Shown: positions 44,247-52,665 of the stretch, piece by piece
Numbering within the stretch: the first letter of the stretch is position 1
Layout of the letters: every line of letters begins with the position of its first letter
Assembly (NCBI RefSeq): GCF_000702665.1
Contig: NZ_JNJA01000002.1
Location: 1-64,000 of the forward strand
DNA length: 64,000 nucleotides
Direction of reading: 5' to 3'
Source: Solidesulfovibrio alcoholivorans DSM 5433
GTDB lineage: Bacteria > Desulfobacterota > Desulfovibrionia > Desulfovibrionales > Desulfovibrionaceae
The notes under the pieces: generated by a model
The model's database searches: none
What the model saw: the letters and a program-made list of their open reading frames with translations, nothing else
What the model was told of the DNA's origin: nothing
Made by a program: the position numbers and the translations under genes

Positions 44247-45685
44247 TTTTTTTCTCCGTGGAGTGTGCGCCACAGGTGCACGACCGCATAGGCCCGCCAG
44301 GGCCGCCAGGCTTCACCTCGGGCCAGGATGCGGCGCGGATCGGACTCCCCGAGCGCCTTTTTCACGCCTCCGTCCGTGTGGGGGAACGCGTCCGGCCAGC
44401 CGAGCGCGCGCATGGCGATGTATTGCGTCGTCCATTCGCCGACGCCGGGCAGCGCTCGCAGGGCCTCGCAACTCGCCGCAAGGTCGGCCGTTCGCGCAAG
44501 CTTCAGCCCGCCGTCGCGCACGGCCCGGGCCAGTGCGAGGATCGCGCCGGCCCGCGAGGCAATGATCCCAAGCGACGCGATGGCGTCCGTCGTGAGCGCG
44601 GCCACGCGGCCGGCATCGGGGAAAACGGTCGTCAGCGCGCCGTGCGGCGTCGCCACGGGATCGCCGAACGCCGCCACGAAACGCCCGGCCAGGGTGCGCG
44701 CGGCCGCGACCGTGATCTGCTGGCCCAATATCGCGCGCACCGCCGTTTCGAAGCCGTCCGCCGTCCCGGGCAGGCGCACGCCCTCGTGCCCGGCCGCCAG
44801 AGCGCCAAGCCCGCGTGCCACGGCTCCGGGGTCGCAACCCAGGTCGAACAACTGCGACACCCGGGACAGCACCGCCGGCAAGACCGGCAGCAACCCGGCG
44901 GAAACAGACACACGAAGCGCGTTTTTCTCCGCCGCCCGGGTCGCGGCAAACCAGCCGGCATGCGCCACGCCCTTGCGCCGCAACCGCAACGTGCGGCGAT
45001 ACGCACCATCCGCGACATCCTCGACGCCGGGCACGGCCCGCGCCCCGAGAAAGCCGAGCAATCCCTCCCAATCGTAGGGCGGACGAAACCCGAGTTCCAA
45101 CTCCGCCGCATCCGCCGCCGTGTGCGCGCCATCCCGCCGCAGCGCCGAAGGGGTAAGCCGGTAGCGGCCTGCAAAAAGCGCGTTGAAACGCCGCAGGCTG
45201 GCAAACCCGCTGGCATACGCCACGTCCGTCACGGACATGGCCGTGTCCGTCAGCAGAGCCTTGGCCAGAAGCAGCCGCCGCGTCTGCGCATACGCCACGG
45301 GCGTCACGCCGAAGCGTGCCCGAAACATCCGGCGCAAATGCCGCGCGCTCACCCCAAGCCGGTCGCCAAGCGCCTCCAGGCCGCCGTCTTCCAACGCGCC
45401 CTCGGCAATAAGCACCGCCGCCGCATCCGCCAGACGCGTCCCCGCCTCGGCCGGCGACTGCCCCGGCGCACGCTCGGGACGGCAAATCAGGCACGGCCGG
45501 AAACCCGCCGCCTCGGCCGCCGCCGCGCTTGGGAAAAATCGGCAATGCTCGCGCTTCGCCAACCTGGCCGTACAGATCGGCCGGCAATACACCCCCGTCG
45601 AAGTCACGCCGGTATAAAAACGGCCGTCGAACCGCGCGTCCCTGGCCGCCCACGCCCTGTAGCACTCGTCCGGATGCAACAACAT
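44243..45685 (-). CDS. Ada-type regulator fused to AlkA DNA-3-methyladenine glycosylase
   Basis: 480 aa. N-terminal Ada domain with four zinc cysteines (Cys34, Cys38, Cys65, Cys68; GVYCRPIC and FRPCLIC); Cys34 is the methylphosphotriester acceptor. Next an AraC-type DNA-binding domain (about 85-185; [21 protein letters not shown]), then an AlkA glycosylase domain with HhH motif [16 protein letters not shown] and the downstream Asp of PHTDGG. Combines damage sensing, transcription control and base excision. Upstream gene of a two-gene operon with ogt. GGAGG lies about 12 bases upstream of the ATG, rather far. Confidence 0.92.
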   Translation of the reverse strand: MLLHPDECYRAWAARDARFDGRFYTGVTSTGVYCRPICTARLAKREHCRFFPSAAAAEAAGFRPCLICRPERAPGQSPAEAGTRLADAAAVLIAEGALEDGGLEALGDRLGVSARHLRRMFRARFGVTPVAYAQTRRLLLAKALLTDTAMSVTDVAYASGFASLRRFNALFAGRYRLTPSALRRDGAHTAADAAELELGFRPPYDWEGLLGFLGARAVPGVEDVADGAYRRTLRLRRKGVAHAGWFAATRAAEKNALRVSVSAGLLPVLPAVLSRVSQLFDLGCDPGAVARGLGALAAGHEGVRLPGTADGFETAVRAILGQQITVAAARTLAGRFVAAFGDPVATPHGALTTVFPDAGRVAALTTDAIASLGIIASRAGAILALARAVRDGGLKLARTADLAASCEALRALPGVGEWTTQYIAMRALGWPDAFPHTDGGVKKALGESDPRRILARGEAWRPWRAYAVVHLWRTLHGEKK

Positions 45686-45758
45686 GGAAGGAAAATACCT
45701 CCGCCTTGCCAAGCGCGCTAGCCGTTTTCGGCCATGGCAGCAGCTCCGTTACGCGAAC

Positions 45759-45848
45759 GCCTCCGGCGGCCGGGACGCTGTCCCGGACCCTGCCGGGGCT
45801 CTGCCCCGGACCCCGCCGGGGGGAGTCACTCCCCCCGGTCCCCCCGTC
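45759..45848 (-). repeat. Intergenic GC-rich repeat element, copy A
   Basis: Reads in reverse with the shared 13-mer GGCCGCCGGAGGC (45759-45771) at one end and nested G/C palindromes (CCGGGACGCTGTCCCGG; GCCGGGGCTCTGCCCCGG; GGGGGGAGTCACTCCCCCC) through the rest. It lies in the 487-base gap between the Ada-AlkA gene and htpG, which also holds the perfect 22-bp hairpin and copy B and no ORF. Confidence 0.6.
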
Positions 45849-45910
45849 CGGCGTCGTGGCGCGGAGGAGGCTGCGGGCACCGCGAGGCTTGGCGTTGGCG
45901 GTACGAAGAT

Positions 45911-45978
45911 GGGGCCGGAATTTTCCCTGCCGCTGCCGCCGCTTTCGCGGCAGGCTCGGCAGGGAAAATTCCGGCCCC
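45911..45978. repeat. Long perfect inverted repeat, 22-bp stem
   Basis: 45911-45932 is exactly complementary to 45957-45978, with a further inner 6-bp stem (45933-45938 with 45948-45953). The arms begin GGGGCCGGAATTTTCC. Too long and too even for a simple terminator, and no T-run follows. It could be a mobile palindromic element or a stable small RNA hairpin. Confidence 0.8.
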
Positions 45979-46089
45979 AAGCCGTCGCCCTTTCAGGGCG
46001 AAAAGGAAGTTAGCTTCTCCAAATGCGGCGCTTCCCCGACCACATGGTCGACGCACCGCCCGCCGACCATCCTCCCACCCGCTTCCCGC

Positions 46090-46140
46090 TCCCCCGCTCA
46101 GGGGGTCCGGGGGGGATGATCCCCCCCGGCCGCCGGAGGC
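46090..46140 (+). repeat. Intergenic GC-rich repeat element, copy B
   Basis: Shares GGCCGCCGGAGGC (46128-46140) and the preceding GGGGGGATGATCCCCCC palindrome with copy D at 58.8 kb. It lies 33 bases past the htpG stop and may also serve as a transcription end on the minus strand. Confidence 0.6.
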
Positions 46141-46172
46141 ATCTTCCTGTCTTTCTCCCTCATCTCTCCCAC

Positions 46173-48065
46173 TTATTTCGCGTGCAACGCGCTGGCGTCG
46201 GCGAGCAGGTCGTTGATACGGGCGACCATCTGGTGCGGGTCAGAGAGGTAGCCGTCGAGGAGCAGGGCGGAGTCGTAGAGTTGTTCCACGGCTTTGGAGA
46301 GGAACGGGTCCTCGGCGTCGCGGCGGTAGATGGAGAGCAGGTTGCGGATCAGCGCGTGGTCGCGGTTGATCTCCAGGGTTTTCTTGGGGATGGAGGTGTC
46401 CTTGCTGACCAGACGCATGATTTTCTGCATGCTCGAGGTCATGTGGTCGTCGGGGGAGACGAGGCAGGACGGGCTTTGTGTCAGGCGTGTGGACAGGCGC
46501 ACCTCGGTGATGTGGTCGCCGAGGAGTTCCTTGATTTTCTTGAGGAACCCGTCGAACGAGCCTTCCTCTTCCTGGGTGAGTTCGGGCGTTTCGGTTTTGG
46601 GTGCTTCGCCTTCGAAGGCGTCGAGTTCGGCGTGGTCGGCCAGTTCGGCGGATTTGAGCTTGAGTTCCTTGTAGGTGCCGATGGTGTCCATGATGAACTC
46701 GTCCACGGGCTCGTAGAGGTAGAGCACTTCGAGGCCTTTGGCCCGGAAGATTTCCAGGTGCGGGTTCAGGTCCAGGGCGGCGCGGGAGGGGCCGGAGAGG
46801 TAGTAGATGGACTTCTGGCCTTCCTTGGCGCGTTCGACGTAGGCGTCAAGCGAGGTGAAGTCGGCGTCCGGGGCGATGGCCGAGGAGTCGAAGCGCATGA
46901 GGTCGGCGAAGGCTTCGCGGTTGGCGAAGTCGCCGTAGCCGAGTTTGAGGGCCTGTCCGTGTTCCTTGAAGAACGCGGCGTATTTTTCGGGGTTTTCCTT
47001 GGCCAGGTTTTTGAGTTTGTCGAGGATCTGTTTGACGATGACGGTCTGGATTTTGCGCAGCACCAGGTTTTCCTGGAGCGTTTCGCGGGAGATGTTGAGC
47101 GGCAGGTCTTCGGTATCCACCACGCCGCGCACGAAGCCCAGGTATTCGGGGATGAGCTCCTTGACTTCCTTGGAGATCATGACCCGGCGCACGTAGAGGT
47201 CGAGGCCGTGGTGCAGGGCTTCGCGGAAGGCCATGGGGCCGAGACCCTTGGACGGGATGAAGAGCAGGGCGGTGAACTGCACGGGCGCGTCCACGCTGAC
47301 GTGGATCGTGGCCAGGGGCTCTTCGTTGTCGTAGGTGAGGAACTGGTAGAATTCCTTGTATTGTTCCGGGGTGACGGAGAATTTGGATTCGCGCCACAGG
47401 GCGGGGATGGTGTTGGTCTTTTCGCCGTCGACGAGGATGGGGAAGGAGATGAAGTTGGAGTGCTTGCGCAGGACGTCCTTGACGCGCTGCGGGTCGGCGT
47501 ACTCCTTGTTCTCGTCGTTGAGTTCGATGGCGATGGTGGTACCGCGCGGGGTGTCCGCGGGGGCTTCCTCCACGGCGAAGCTGCCTGCGCCGTCGGAGAT
47601 CCAGCGGGCCGGGGCGGCGTCTTCGCGGTAGGAGCGGGAGGTGACGGTAACGCTTCCCGCGACCATGAACACGGAGTAGAAGCCGACGCCGAAGCGGCCG
47701 ATGAGGTTCGAGGCGGCGTCCTTGTTGTCGGCCACGGACTTCATGAAGGCCTCGGTGCCGGATTTGGCGATGGTGCCGAGGTTGTCCACGAGTTCTTCGC
47801 GGGTCATGCCGCAGCCGGTGTCGGCGATGACGAGCTTGCCGGCGTCCTTGTCGGTGGTGATGCGGATTTCAAGCGGCGTGTCGGGGTTGGCGATGGCGGT
47901 GCCCCGGCTGGTTTCGAAGCGCAGTTTGTCCAGGGCGTCGGAGGCGTTGGACACCAACTCGCGCAGAAAGATTTCCCTGTTGGTGTAGATGGAATGGGTG
48001 ATGATATCCAGGAGCTTGCGAATTTCGGCGCGAAACTCGTGGGTTTCTCCCTGGGTTGCGGACAT
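46173..48065 (-). CDS. htpG: HtpG, Hsp90-family chaperone
   Basis: 630 aa, full length. GHKL ATPase motifs [39 protein letters not shown] and GRFGVGFYS are all present, followed by the middle and C-terminal dimerisation domains. GGAGACGCCC precedes the ATG at 48063-48065. It stabilises client proteins during heat and redox stress and stands divergently from the two Hsp20 genes, making a local stress-response cluster. Confidence 0.97.
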
Positions 48066-48243
48066 GGGCGTCTCCTTTTTCCGTGGATTCGGGCAAAGCG
48101 TCCGGCCCAAAAAAAGGCTCGCGCCCGCGCGTGCGGGTCGGGCCTTTCGGGGGACGCGCCCCGGCAAATGATTGGCGAAAAGATAAGCAGGGAGAGCGGG
48201 TTGTCAAGGTGCCGGGGGCACGTGAAAAAATGGGAAAACCCCA

Positions 48244-48271
48244 TTGACAGGTCCCGGGGGTTGTTTATTTT
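48244..48271 (+). promoter_or_regulatory. Sigma-70-type promoter of the Hsp20 operon
   Basis: TTGACA (48244-48249), 16-base spacer, TATTTT (48266-48271). It lies 37 bases before the first Hsp20 start. It does not look like a sigma-32 (CTTGAA/CCCCAT) site. Confidence 0.55.
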
Positions 48272-48307
48272 CGGCTGTGAAGAACAACCTTTCCCGGAGG
48301 TGCAGAT

Positions 48308-48721
48308 ATGGTCATTGATTTGAGTCCATTCTACGGCTCGAGCACGCCGATGGACCGGCTGTTCGAGTCCTTGTGGCCGTCCATGGCCATCAGTCAGCGC
48401 AGCATGGCGTATCCGCCGCTCAACATCGGCGAGGACGACGAGAATATTTACGTGAGCTGCGAGATACCGGGCATGGAAATTGCTGACCTTGACCTGACGC
48501 TTACGGACTCGAGCCTGGTCATCAAAGGCGAACGCAAGGCCGCGAAAGGAAAGTATTATCGCCAGGAACGGCCGACGGGCTTTTTCCAGCGGGTGGTCAA
48601 TATCCAGGCCGCCGTGGCCAGGGACAAGGTTTCGGCCTCCATGCGCGACGGCGTGCTCGACGTCGTGTTGCCCAAGTCCGACGAAAGCAAGCCGAAGAAG
48701 ATCAGCATCGAGGCGGTATAA
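48308..48721 (+). CDS. Hsp20/alpha-crystallin small heat-shock protein 1
   Basis: 137 aa. Alpha-crystallin domain from about residue 38 (LNIGEDDENIYVSCEIPGM) to the end, with the conserved ASMRDGVLDVVLPK segment. GGAGG lies 7 bases before the ATG. First of two tandem, quite different paralogs, likely hetero-oligomeric holdases. Confidence 0.92.
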   Translation: MVIDLSPFYGSSTPMDRLFESLWPSMAISQRSMAYPPLNIGEDDENIYVSCEIPGMEIADLDLTLTDSSLVIKGERKAAKGKYYRQERPTGFFQRVVNIQAAVARDKVSASMRDGVLDVVLPKSDESKPKKISIEAV

Positions 48722-48748
48722 CCGCACGCCAGCCCAGGGAGGATCGTC

Positions 48749-49117
48749 ATGACGGACAACGCGGTCAAGAACGAGGAACGCCGGCTGCCCCGGGTCAAGC
48801 CGGCCACGGATATCATTGAAAAGGAAGACGGGTTTTATATTTTTGTCGATATGCCGGGCGTGAGCAAGGAAGCCTTGGTCATCGACCTCAACGAGGACGA
48901 ACTCAAGGTTTCCGGCAAGGCCGAGTATCCCCTGCCCGAGGGCCGCAAGCTCGGGCATGTTGAGTTCGGGGGCGGCGAGTATTTCCGCAGCTTCACGATC
49001 TCGCACATCGTGGACAAGGACCGCATCAAGGCCACGCTCAAGGACGGTGTACTGGAACTGTACCTGCCTCGCCACGAAAAGGTGCAGCCCCGCAAAATCG
49101 AGATTCAGGCCGGCTGA
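48749..49117 (+). CDS. Hsp20/alpha-crystallin small heat-shock protein 2
   Basis: 122 aa. Alpha-crystallin motifs IEKEDGFYIFVDMPGVSKEAL, FRSFTISHIVDKDRI and the conserved IKATLKDGVLELYLPR. AGGGAGGA precedes the ATG; 27 bases separate it from the first Hsp20 gene, so the two are cotranscribed. Confidence 0.92.
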   Translation: MTDNAVKNEERRLPRVKPATDIIEKEDGFYIFVDMPGVSKEALVIDLNEDELKVSGKAEYPLPEGRKLGHVEFGGGEYFRSFTISHIVDKDRIKATLKDGVLELYLPRHEKVQPRKIEIQAG

Positions 49118-49163
49118 GCCGGCATTCACTTCTGGAAGACTGCGGGCTGCTTTGCCTGCATCG

Positions 49164-49203
49164 GTCCCGGGGGAGTGATTCGACGCTCCCCCGGGACCTT
49201 TCC
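49164..49203 (+). terminator. Rho-independent terminator of the Hsp20 operon
   Basis: A 12-bp perfect stem (49164-49175 with 49186-49197) followed by CTTTCC. Confidence 0.8.
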
Positions 49204-49468
49204 TTTTGCTGCACCGCACGCCGTGGCGCACATCCCCGGGAAATGGTCGTGGAGAGGAGCGGGAATCCCTGCTTTCAGGGTGTCATTTGGTCTGTTTTAT
49301 TATTTCAAAAAAGTAATAGTGGCATTCCGGCACTTCCGGTGCAGGAGATATTGGTTTCAGCAATGGTGATGCGCAGAGAAAATTGCATTTTAGGTGTTGA
49401 CAGTAGCCGTCTTTCATCTCACAGAAGTGACGTTGCAAATATCGGCTTTGCCGTTTGAAGGAGATGGT
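49204..49468. other. AT-rich upstream region of the MucR-like gene
   Basis: About 265 bases, AT-rich compared with flanks, T-rich tracts near 49293-49320. A TTGACA at 49397-49402 has no good -10 partner. MucR proteins bind AT-rich, T-patterned sites and often autoregulate, so this may be the operator; that is inference. Confidence 0.4.
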
Positions 49469-49867
49469 ATGGAAGAATACGTCAAATGCGCCTTGGAGAT
49501 CGTCAAGGCCCAGGCGTCCGTGCGCACCATGACCGACGAGGAGATCACCTCCATGGTGCGTCGCCTTGCCGCCGGCATCCGCGACATCAGCGGTGACGTC
49601 CATGAGGGCGAAACCGAGCAGGTCGTGGACATGGATCCCAAGAAGGCGGTCAAGGAAAAGTCCGTCACCTGCCTGGAGTGCGGCAAGTCGTTCAAGGTGA
49701 TCACCAAGAAGCATCTGGCCACCCACGGACTGACGCCCGAGGAGTACAAGGCCAAGCACGGCTACAAGAAGTCCATGCCGCTTGTGTGCAAGTCGTTACA
49801 GCGGGATCGTCGCAAAAAAATGAAGAATATGCGCCTGTGGGAGAAGAAGGGAAAAGTAGTGGCCTAA
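49469..49867 (+). CDS. MucR-family zinc-finger transcription regulator
   Basis: 132 aa. The Ros/MucR pattern is present: zinc ligands in CLECGKSFKVITKKHLATH (CxxC-x10-HxxxH), then LTPEEYKAKHGYKKSMPLV. Mostly a DNA-binding regulator acting on surface polysaccharide and motility genes in other Proteobacteria. AAGGAGA lies upstream of the ATG at 49469. The gene is the first of two chromatin-like proteins, with HU downstream. Confidence 0.9.
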   Translation: MEEYVKCALEIVKAQASVRTMTDEEITSMVRRLAAGIRDISGDVHEGETEQVVDMDPKKAVKEKSVTCLECGKSFKVITKKHLATHGLTPEEYKAKHGYKKSMPLVCKSLQRDRRKKMKNMRLWEKKGKVVA

Positions 49868-49987
49868 GCCGCCTTTTTTCGATAAAGCAGGGGCGCAAGG
49901 GGGCTGGGCGCGATCCGAATGGACGCGCGTCCGTCCCCTTGACTGCCGAATGGCCGGCAATCCTACGATTAAGGAGATCGCACGCAC

Positions 49988-50263
49988 ATGGCTAAGACAG
50001 ACATCATCGCCAAAATCCAGGCCAACGCCGGCATCGCCACCAAGGCCGAGGCGGGCAAGGTCCTTGACGCCGTCTTGGAGGCCATCCAGGACTCCCTGGC
50101 CGCGGGCGAGGCCCTGACCCTGACCGGTTTCGGCACCTTCAAGGTGTCCGAGCGGGCCGCACGCACCGGCCGCGATCCCCGCACCGGCAAGGCCATCGAC
50201 ATCCCGGCTTCCAAAGCCGTCCGCTTCACCCCGGGCAAGACCCTCAAAGACGCCGTGAAGTAG
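49988..50263 (+). CDS. HU-family DNA-binding protein
   Basis: 91 aa, full length. Conserved arm GFGTFKVSERAARTGRDPRTGKAIDIPASKAVRFTPGKTLK. Packs and bends DNA in the nucleoid. Starts 121 bases after the MucR-like gene, with AAGGAG upstream, and is followed by a strong terminator. Confidence 0.95.
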   Translation: MAKTDIIAKIQANAGIATKAEAGKVLDAVLEAIQDSLAAGEALTLTGFGTFKVSERAARTGRDPRTGKAIDIPASKAVRFTPGKTLKDAVK

Positions 50264-50288
50264 TTTTCCTTCTGTCCTCAGGACAGCG

Positions 50289-50320
50289 AAAGGCCGCGGG
50301 TGACCGCGGCCTTTTTGTTT
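50289..50320 (+). terminator. Rho-independent terminator after HU
   Basis: AAAGGCCGCGG/CCGCGGCCTTT stem around GTGA, with a T-rich tail. Confidence 0.88.
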
Positions 50321-50442
50321 TTGGCGACCGGGAGCGGGCACGTTGTTTCGCCGTGAAGAAGGATTGACAGTCGTTTTGATCCATGGACTCCTAGGATTGC
50401 GGGGACAGTCCCCAGGATGCGACCGCAGCAAGGAGAAACGCC

Positions 50443-51183
50443 ATGCCTTTCGATCCCCGCGAGTTCAGTGAAAGTCTACGCCTGGAAACCGTCATAACTT
50501 CTGCTGAAATTGAATTGGAGAATTCTCTTGTATATGCATTATACAGCAAAGCTCAAGAATTTGACAATGCGCAACTACGTAATGAAATAAATAACTATAT
50601 CCCCAAGAATAAGGTTAGCAAAGAGCTTCCTGGTTACAGTGGAACAATACCCATGCCTATTTCCCCGCAATCCGCTGATATAGATTGGAATATTAAGAGA
50701 GCTCGTATGAGCTGGAGTCCTAGTTGGTTTATTGAACGGCTCGCGCCTGGTGGAGAAATGGATTACAAAGCTGGACGTGGCAATATAATATACGAGGATT
50801 TTGGAAATTTCAACTATGGCGCTGTTGCTCTTGCATTTGGCCTCTCTGAGTCAGCTGCGTTACGCGGCGCCGGATTAATACAGATTATTGTAAATGCAGA
50901 ACGGCTTAATAGGGATGGTAAGATGGAGGAGTTGCGAAATTATGTATTAGAACATGGTGTAGATTTTATGAGGGATGTACCATATGGAGATCAGAAAAAA
51001 GATCAAGAGATGATCCGTCAGGGGTTTCGCTATTATAAAGAGGTCTATTTATGGACGCATCCACAACAGATGGCCCCTGAAGAATATAAAACCATGAAGC
51101 AAATAATGGCCGTAGAAGAAAGCGAAAGTTTTTATCGTGGGATGAGAAAAATTGGGGATATTTTGAAAGGCTTGTCGGAATGA
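50443..51183 (+). CDS. Polymorphic toxin type 44 domain protein
   Basis: 246 aa. The segment WFIERLAPGGEMDYKAGRG then YEDFGNFNYGAVALAFGLSE (about residues 95-135) matches the type 44 toxin domain (Ntox44), which in other bacteria sits at the C-terminus of large contact-dependent or secreted effectors; predicted activity is ribonuclease-like. Here the domain is almost the entire protein, with only a ~60-residue N-terminal lead-in and no signal or trafficking domain. AAGGAG lies just upstream of the ATG. From about codon 12 on, the codons become strongly A/T-ending, unlike neighbours, pointing to recent transfer. Confidence 0.8.
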   Translation: MPFDPREFSESLRLETVITSAEIELENSLVYALYSKAQEFDNAQLRNEINNYIPKNKVSKELPGYSGTIPMPISPQSADIDWNIKRARMSWSPSWFIERLAPGGEMDYKAGRGNIIYEDFGNFNYGAVALAFGLSESAALRGAGLIQIIVNAERLNRDGKMEELRNYVLEHGVDFMRDVPYGDQKKDQEMIRQGFRYYKEVYLWTHPQQMAPEEYKTMKQIMAVEESESFYRGMRKIGDILKGLSE

Positions 51184-51276
51184 TCGTTCTGGCGATGATG
51201 AAAATTTACAATGAATATACAAAGTTGCTATCTTGGATAGATATGGGGGGTAGGGCGGAGAGGTAGGTTTTATGCG

Positions 51277-52014
51277 CTATTTTGTAGGCCAATTCATGAT
51301 CGCCCGTATATATCCAAATTTAGGGGTGATGATGTACCAGTTGTCTTCTATCTTTTCTGTGCTGTGGATTTTTCTTTGTCTTAGCCAGTGCGCAGGGTTG
51401 TTGTCAGGGACGTAGCAAAGAGCGAAATCCTGTGTGAAGAAGTTGCTCCCAATTGCAAAGAGAACACTCGCTTTTTTGCCTTTCATCATATAGGCAATGA
51501 GACCATTTTGCAAGGCGAGGTGGGTATAAGGCTGCGGTAAGTGTAGGATGCAAGTTTCGGATTTGAGCGTCTGATTCTCGATCATTTCGATGATCTGCAT
51601 GCGTTCTTGTTTGAATAGCTCAAAGTAGAACTTCTCGTTGATCCGGCCGGGCGAGCCAGGTGGGTAATAGAAGACAAAATAGAGGTTTAGGATGATGGGG
51701 AGTGCAGCCCAGAGCGGTGTCCGCCACACATATCTCGCAAGAATATATGCATTGCGCAGGAACATCCAGCATTCATAAAGAAGAATCCAGTTCGGCAGCA
51801 AGCTGCCGATGCCGAAGGGCATGCGGCAGCATAGAATAGAGCCGAAATAGAGAAACGGCGTAATCAGCACCATGAAAGCGATGGTTGTGCGGAGCGCCCG
51901 AAGGCAGCGGCGCTTGGCCAGCCAGCGGCGGCGGCTGCGCAGTGCGGCCTTGGCGACGGCATCCGGCAGGGGCGGCATGGCGCAAGCGTAGCGCATTGCC
52001 GCCCGATGCGCCAT
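51277..52014 (-). CDS. Unknown three-segment membrane protein next to the toxin gene
   Basis: 245 aa. Basic Arg-rich N-terminus, then about three membrane segments (residues ~43-62, ~71-92, ~100-117) and a ~125-residue soluble C-terminus (KSETCILHLPQPYTHLAL; LFAIGSNFFTQDFALCYV). The first ~40 codons look like host DNA; the rest is AT-rich like the toxin gene. Start chosen at 52012-52014; in-frame ATGs at 51996 and 51978 are also possible, none with a clear ribosome-binding site. Convergent with the toxin gene, so a role as immunity protein is a guess. It begins 19 bases after tmk. Confidence 0.55.
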   Translation of the reverse strand: MAHRAAMRYACAMPPLPDAVAKAALRSRRRWLAKRRCLRALRTTIAFMVLITPFLYFGSILCCRMPFGIGSLLPNWILLYECWMFLRNAYILARYVWRTPLWAALPIILNLYFVFYYPPGSPGRINEKFYFELFKQERMQIIEMIENQTLKSETCILHLPQPYTHLALQNGLIAYMMKGKKASVLFAIGSNFFTQDFALCYVPDNNPAHWLRQRKIHSTEKIEDNWYIITPKFGYIRAIMNWPTK

Positions 52015-52032
52015 GCCGTTACGGCGAGCGCC

Positions 52033-52665
52033 TCAGCCGAGTTCCGGTTGCAGGACGCGCCAGATGTCGTCGGCCACGGCGTCGGGGCTTTTGGCGGCGT
52101 CGAGGGTGCTGAAGCGGCGGGGATGCTGGCTGGCCAGGGCGAGGTAGCCCTGGCGCACGAGGCGGTGGAAGTCGAGGGCTTCGGCTTCGAAGCGGCCCTC
52201 GTTGACGGCGCAGCCGGCTTCGATGTTGCGCGCCAGGGCGCGGCGCAGGCCCTGTTCGGGGTCGATGTCGAGCAGAAAGGTGTGCTGCGGCCAAGCGCCG
52301 GCCACGGCGACGTCGTTGAGGGTGTTGAGCAGCGCGACGTCGAGGCCCCGGCCGTAGCCCTGATAGGCCACGGTGGAATCGGCGAAGCGGTCGCACACGA
52401 CCACGTGCCCGGCCGCCTGCGCGGGGCGGATGACCTCGGCCACGTGCTGGGCGCGGTCGGCCAGGTAGAGGAACAGCTCGGCCCGGCTGTCGAGGTTTTG
52501 CGTCTTGGTCGAAAGCAGGATGGCGCGCAGGGTGGTCCCGAGAGCGCAGCCGCCGGGCTGGCGCGTGACCACGACCGTCCGTCCGGCCGCTTCCAGGCGC
52601 GCGGTGAGGCGCTTGATCTGCGTGGTCTTGCCCGAGCCTTCTACGCCTTCAAAGGTAATAAACAT
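52033..52665 (-). CDS. tmk: Thymidylate kinase
   Basis: 210 aa. P-loop EGVEGSGKTT, DR motif CDRFADSTVAYQGYGRG, and a LID region with FLLDIDPEQGLRRALAR. Converts dTMP to dTDP for DNA synthesis. Start at 52663-52665 lies within the 3' end of the YhaM-like gene (25-base overlap), so the two are coupled. Confidence 0.96.
   Translation of the reverse strand: MFITFEGVEGSGKTTQIKRLTARLEAAGRTVVVTRQPGGCALGTTLRAILLSTKTQNLDSRAELFLYLADRAQHVAEVIRPAQAAGHVVVCDRFADSTVAYQGYGRGLDVALLNTLNDVAVAGAWPQHTFLLDIDPEQGLRRALARNIEAGCAVNEGRFEAEALDFHRLVRQGYLALASQHPRRFSTLDAAKSPDAVADDIWRVLQPELG

Noticed and set aside
49939..49969. Promoter directly before HU
   Set aside because: TTGACT and TACGAT have a 19-base spacer and would leave too short a leader to contain the ribosome-binding site.
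50364..50397. Sigma-70 promoter for the toxin gene
   Set aside because: TTGACA is present but the -10-like TAGGAT is 22 bases away and ACTCCT at 17 bases is a poor match, so no promoter was called.
51277..52014. Immunity protein call for the membrane protein beside the toxin
   Set aside because: It is convergent rather than cotranscribed, and I know no matching immunity family, so it is listed as unknown.
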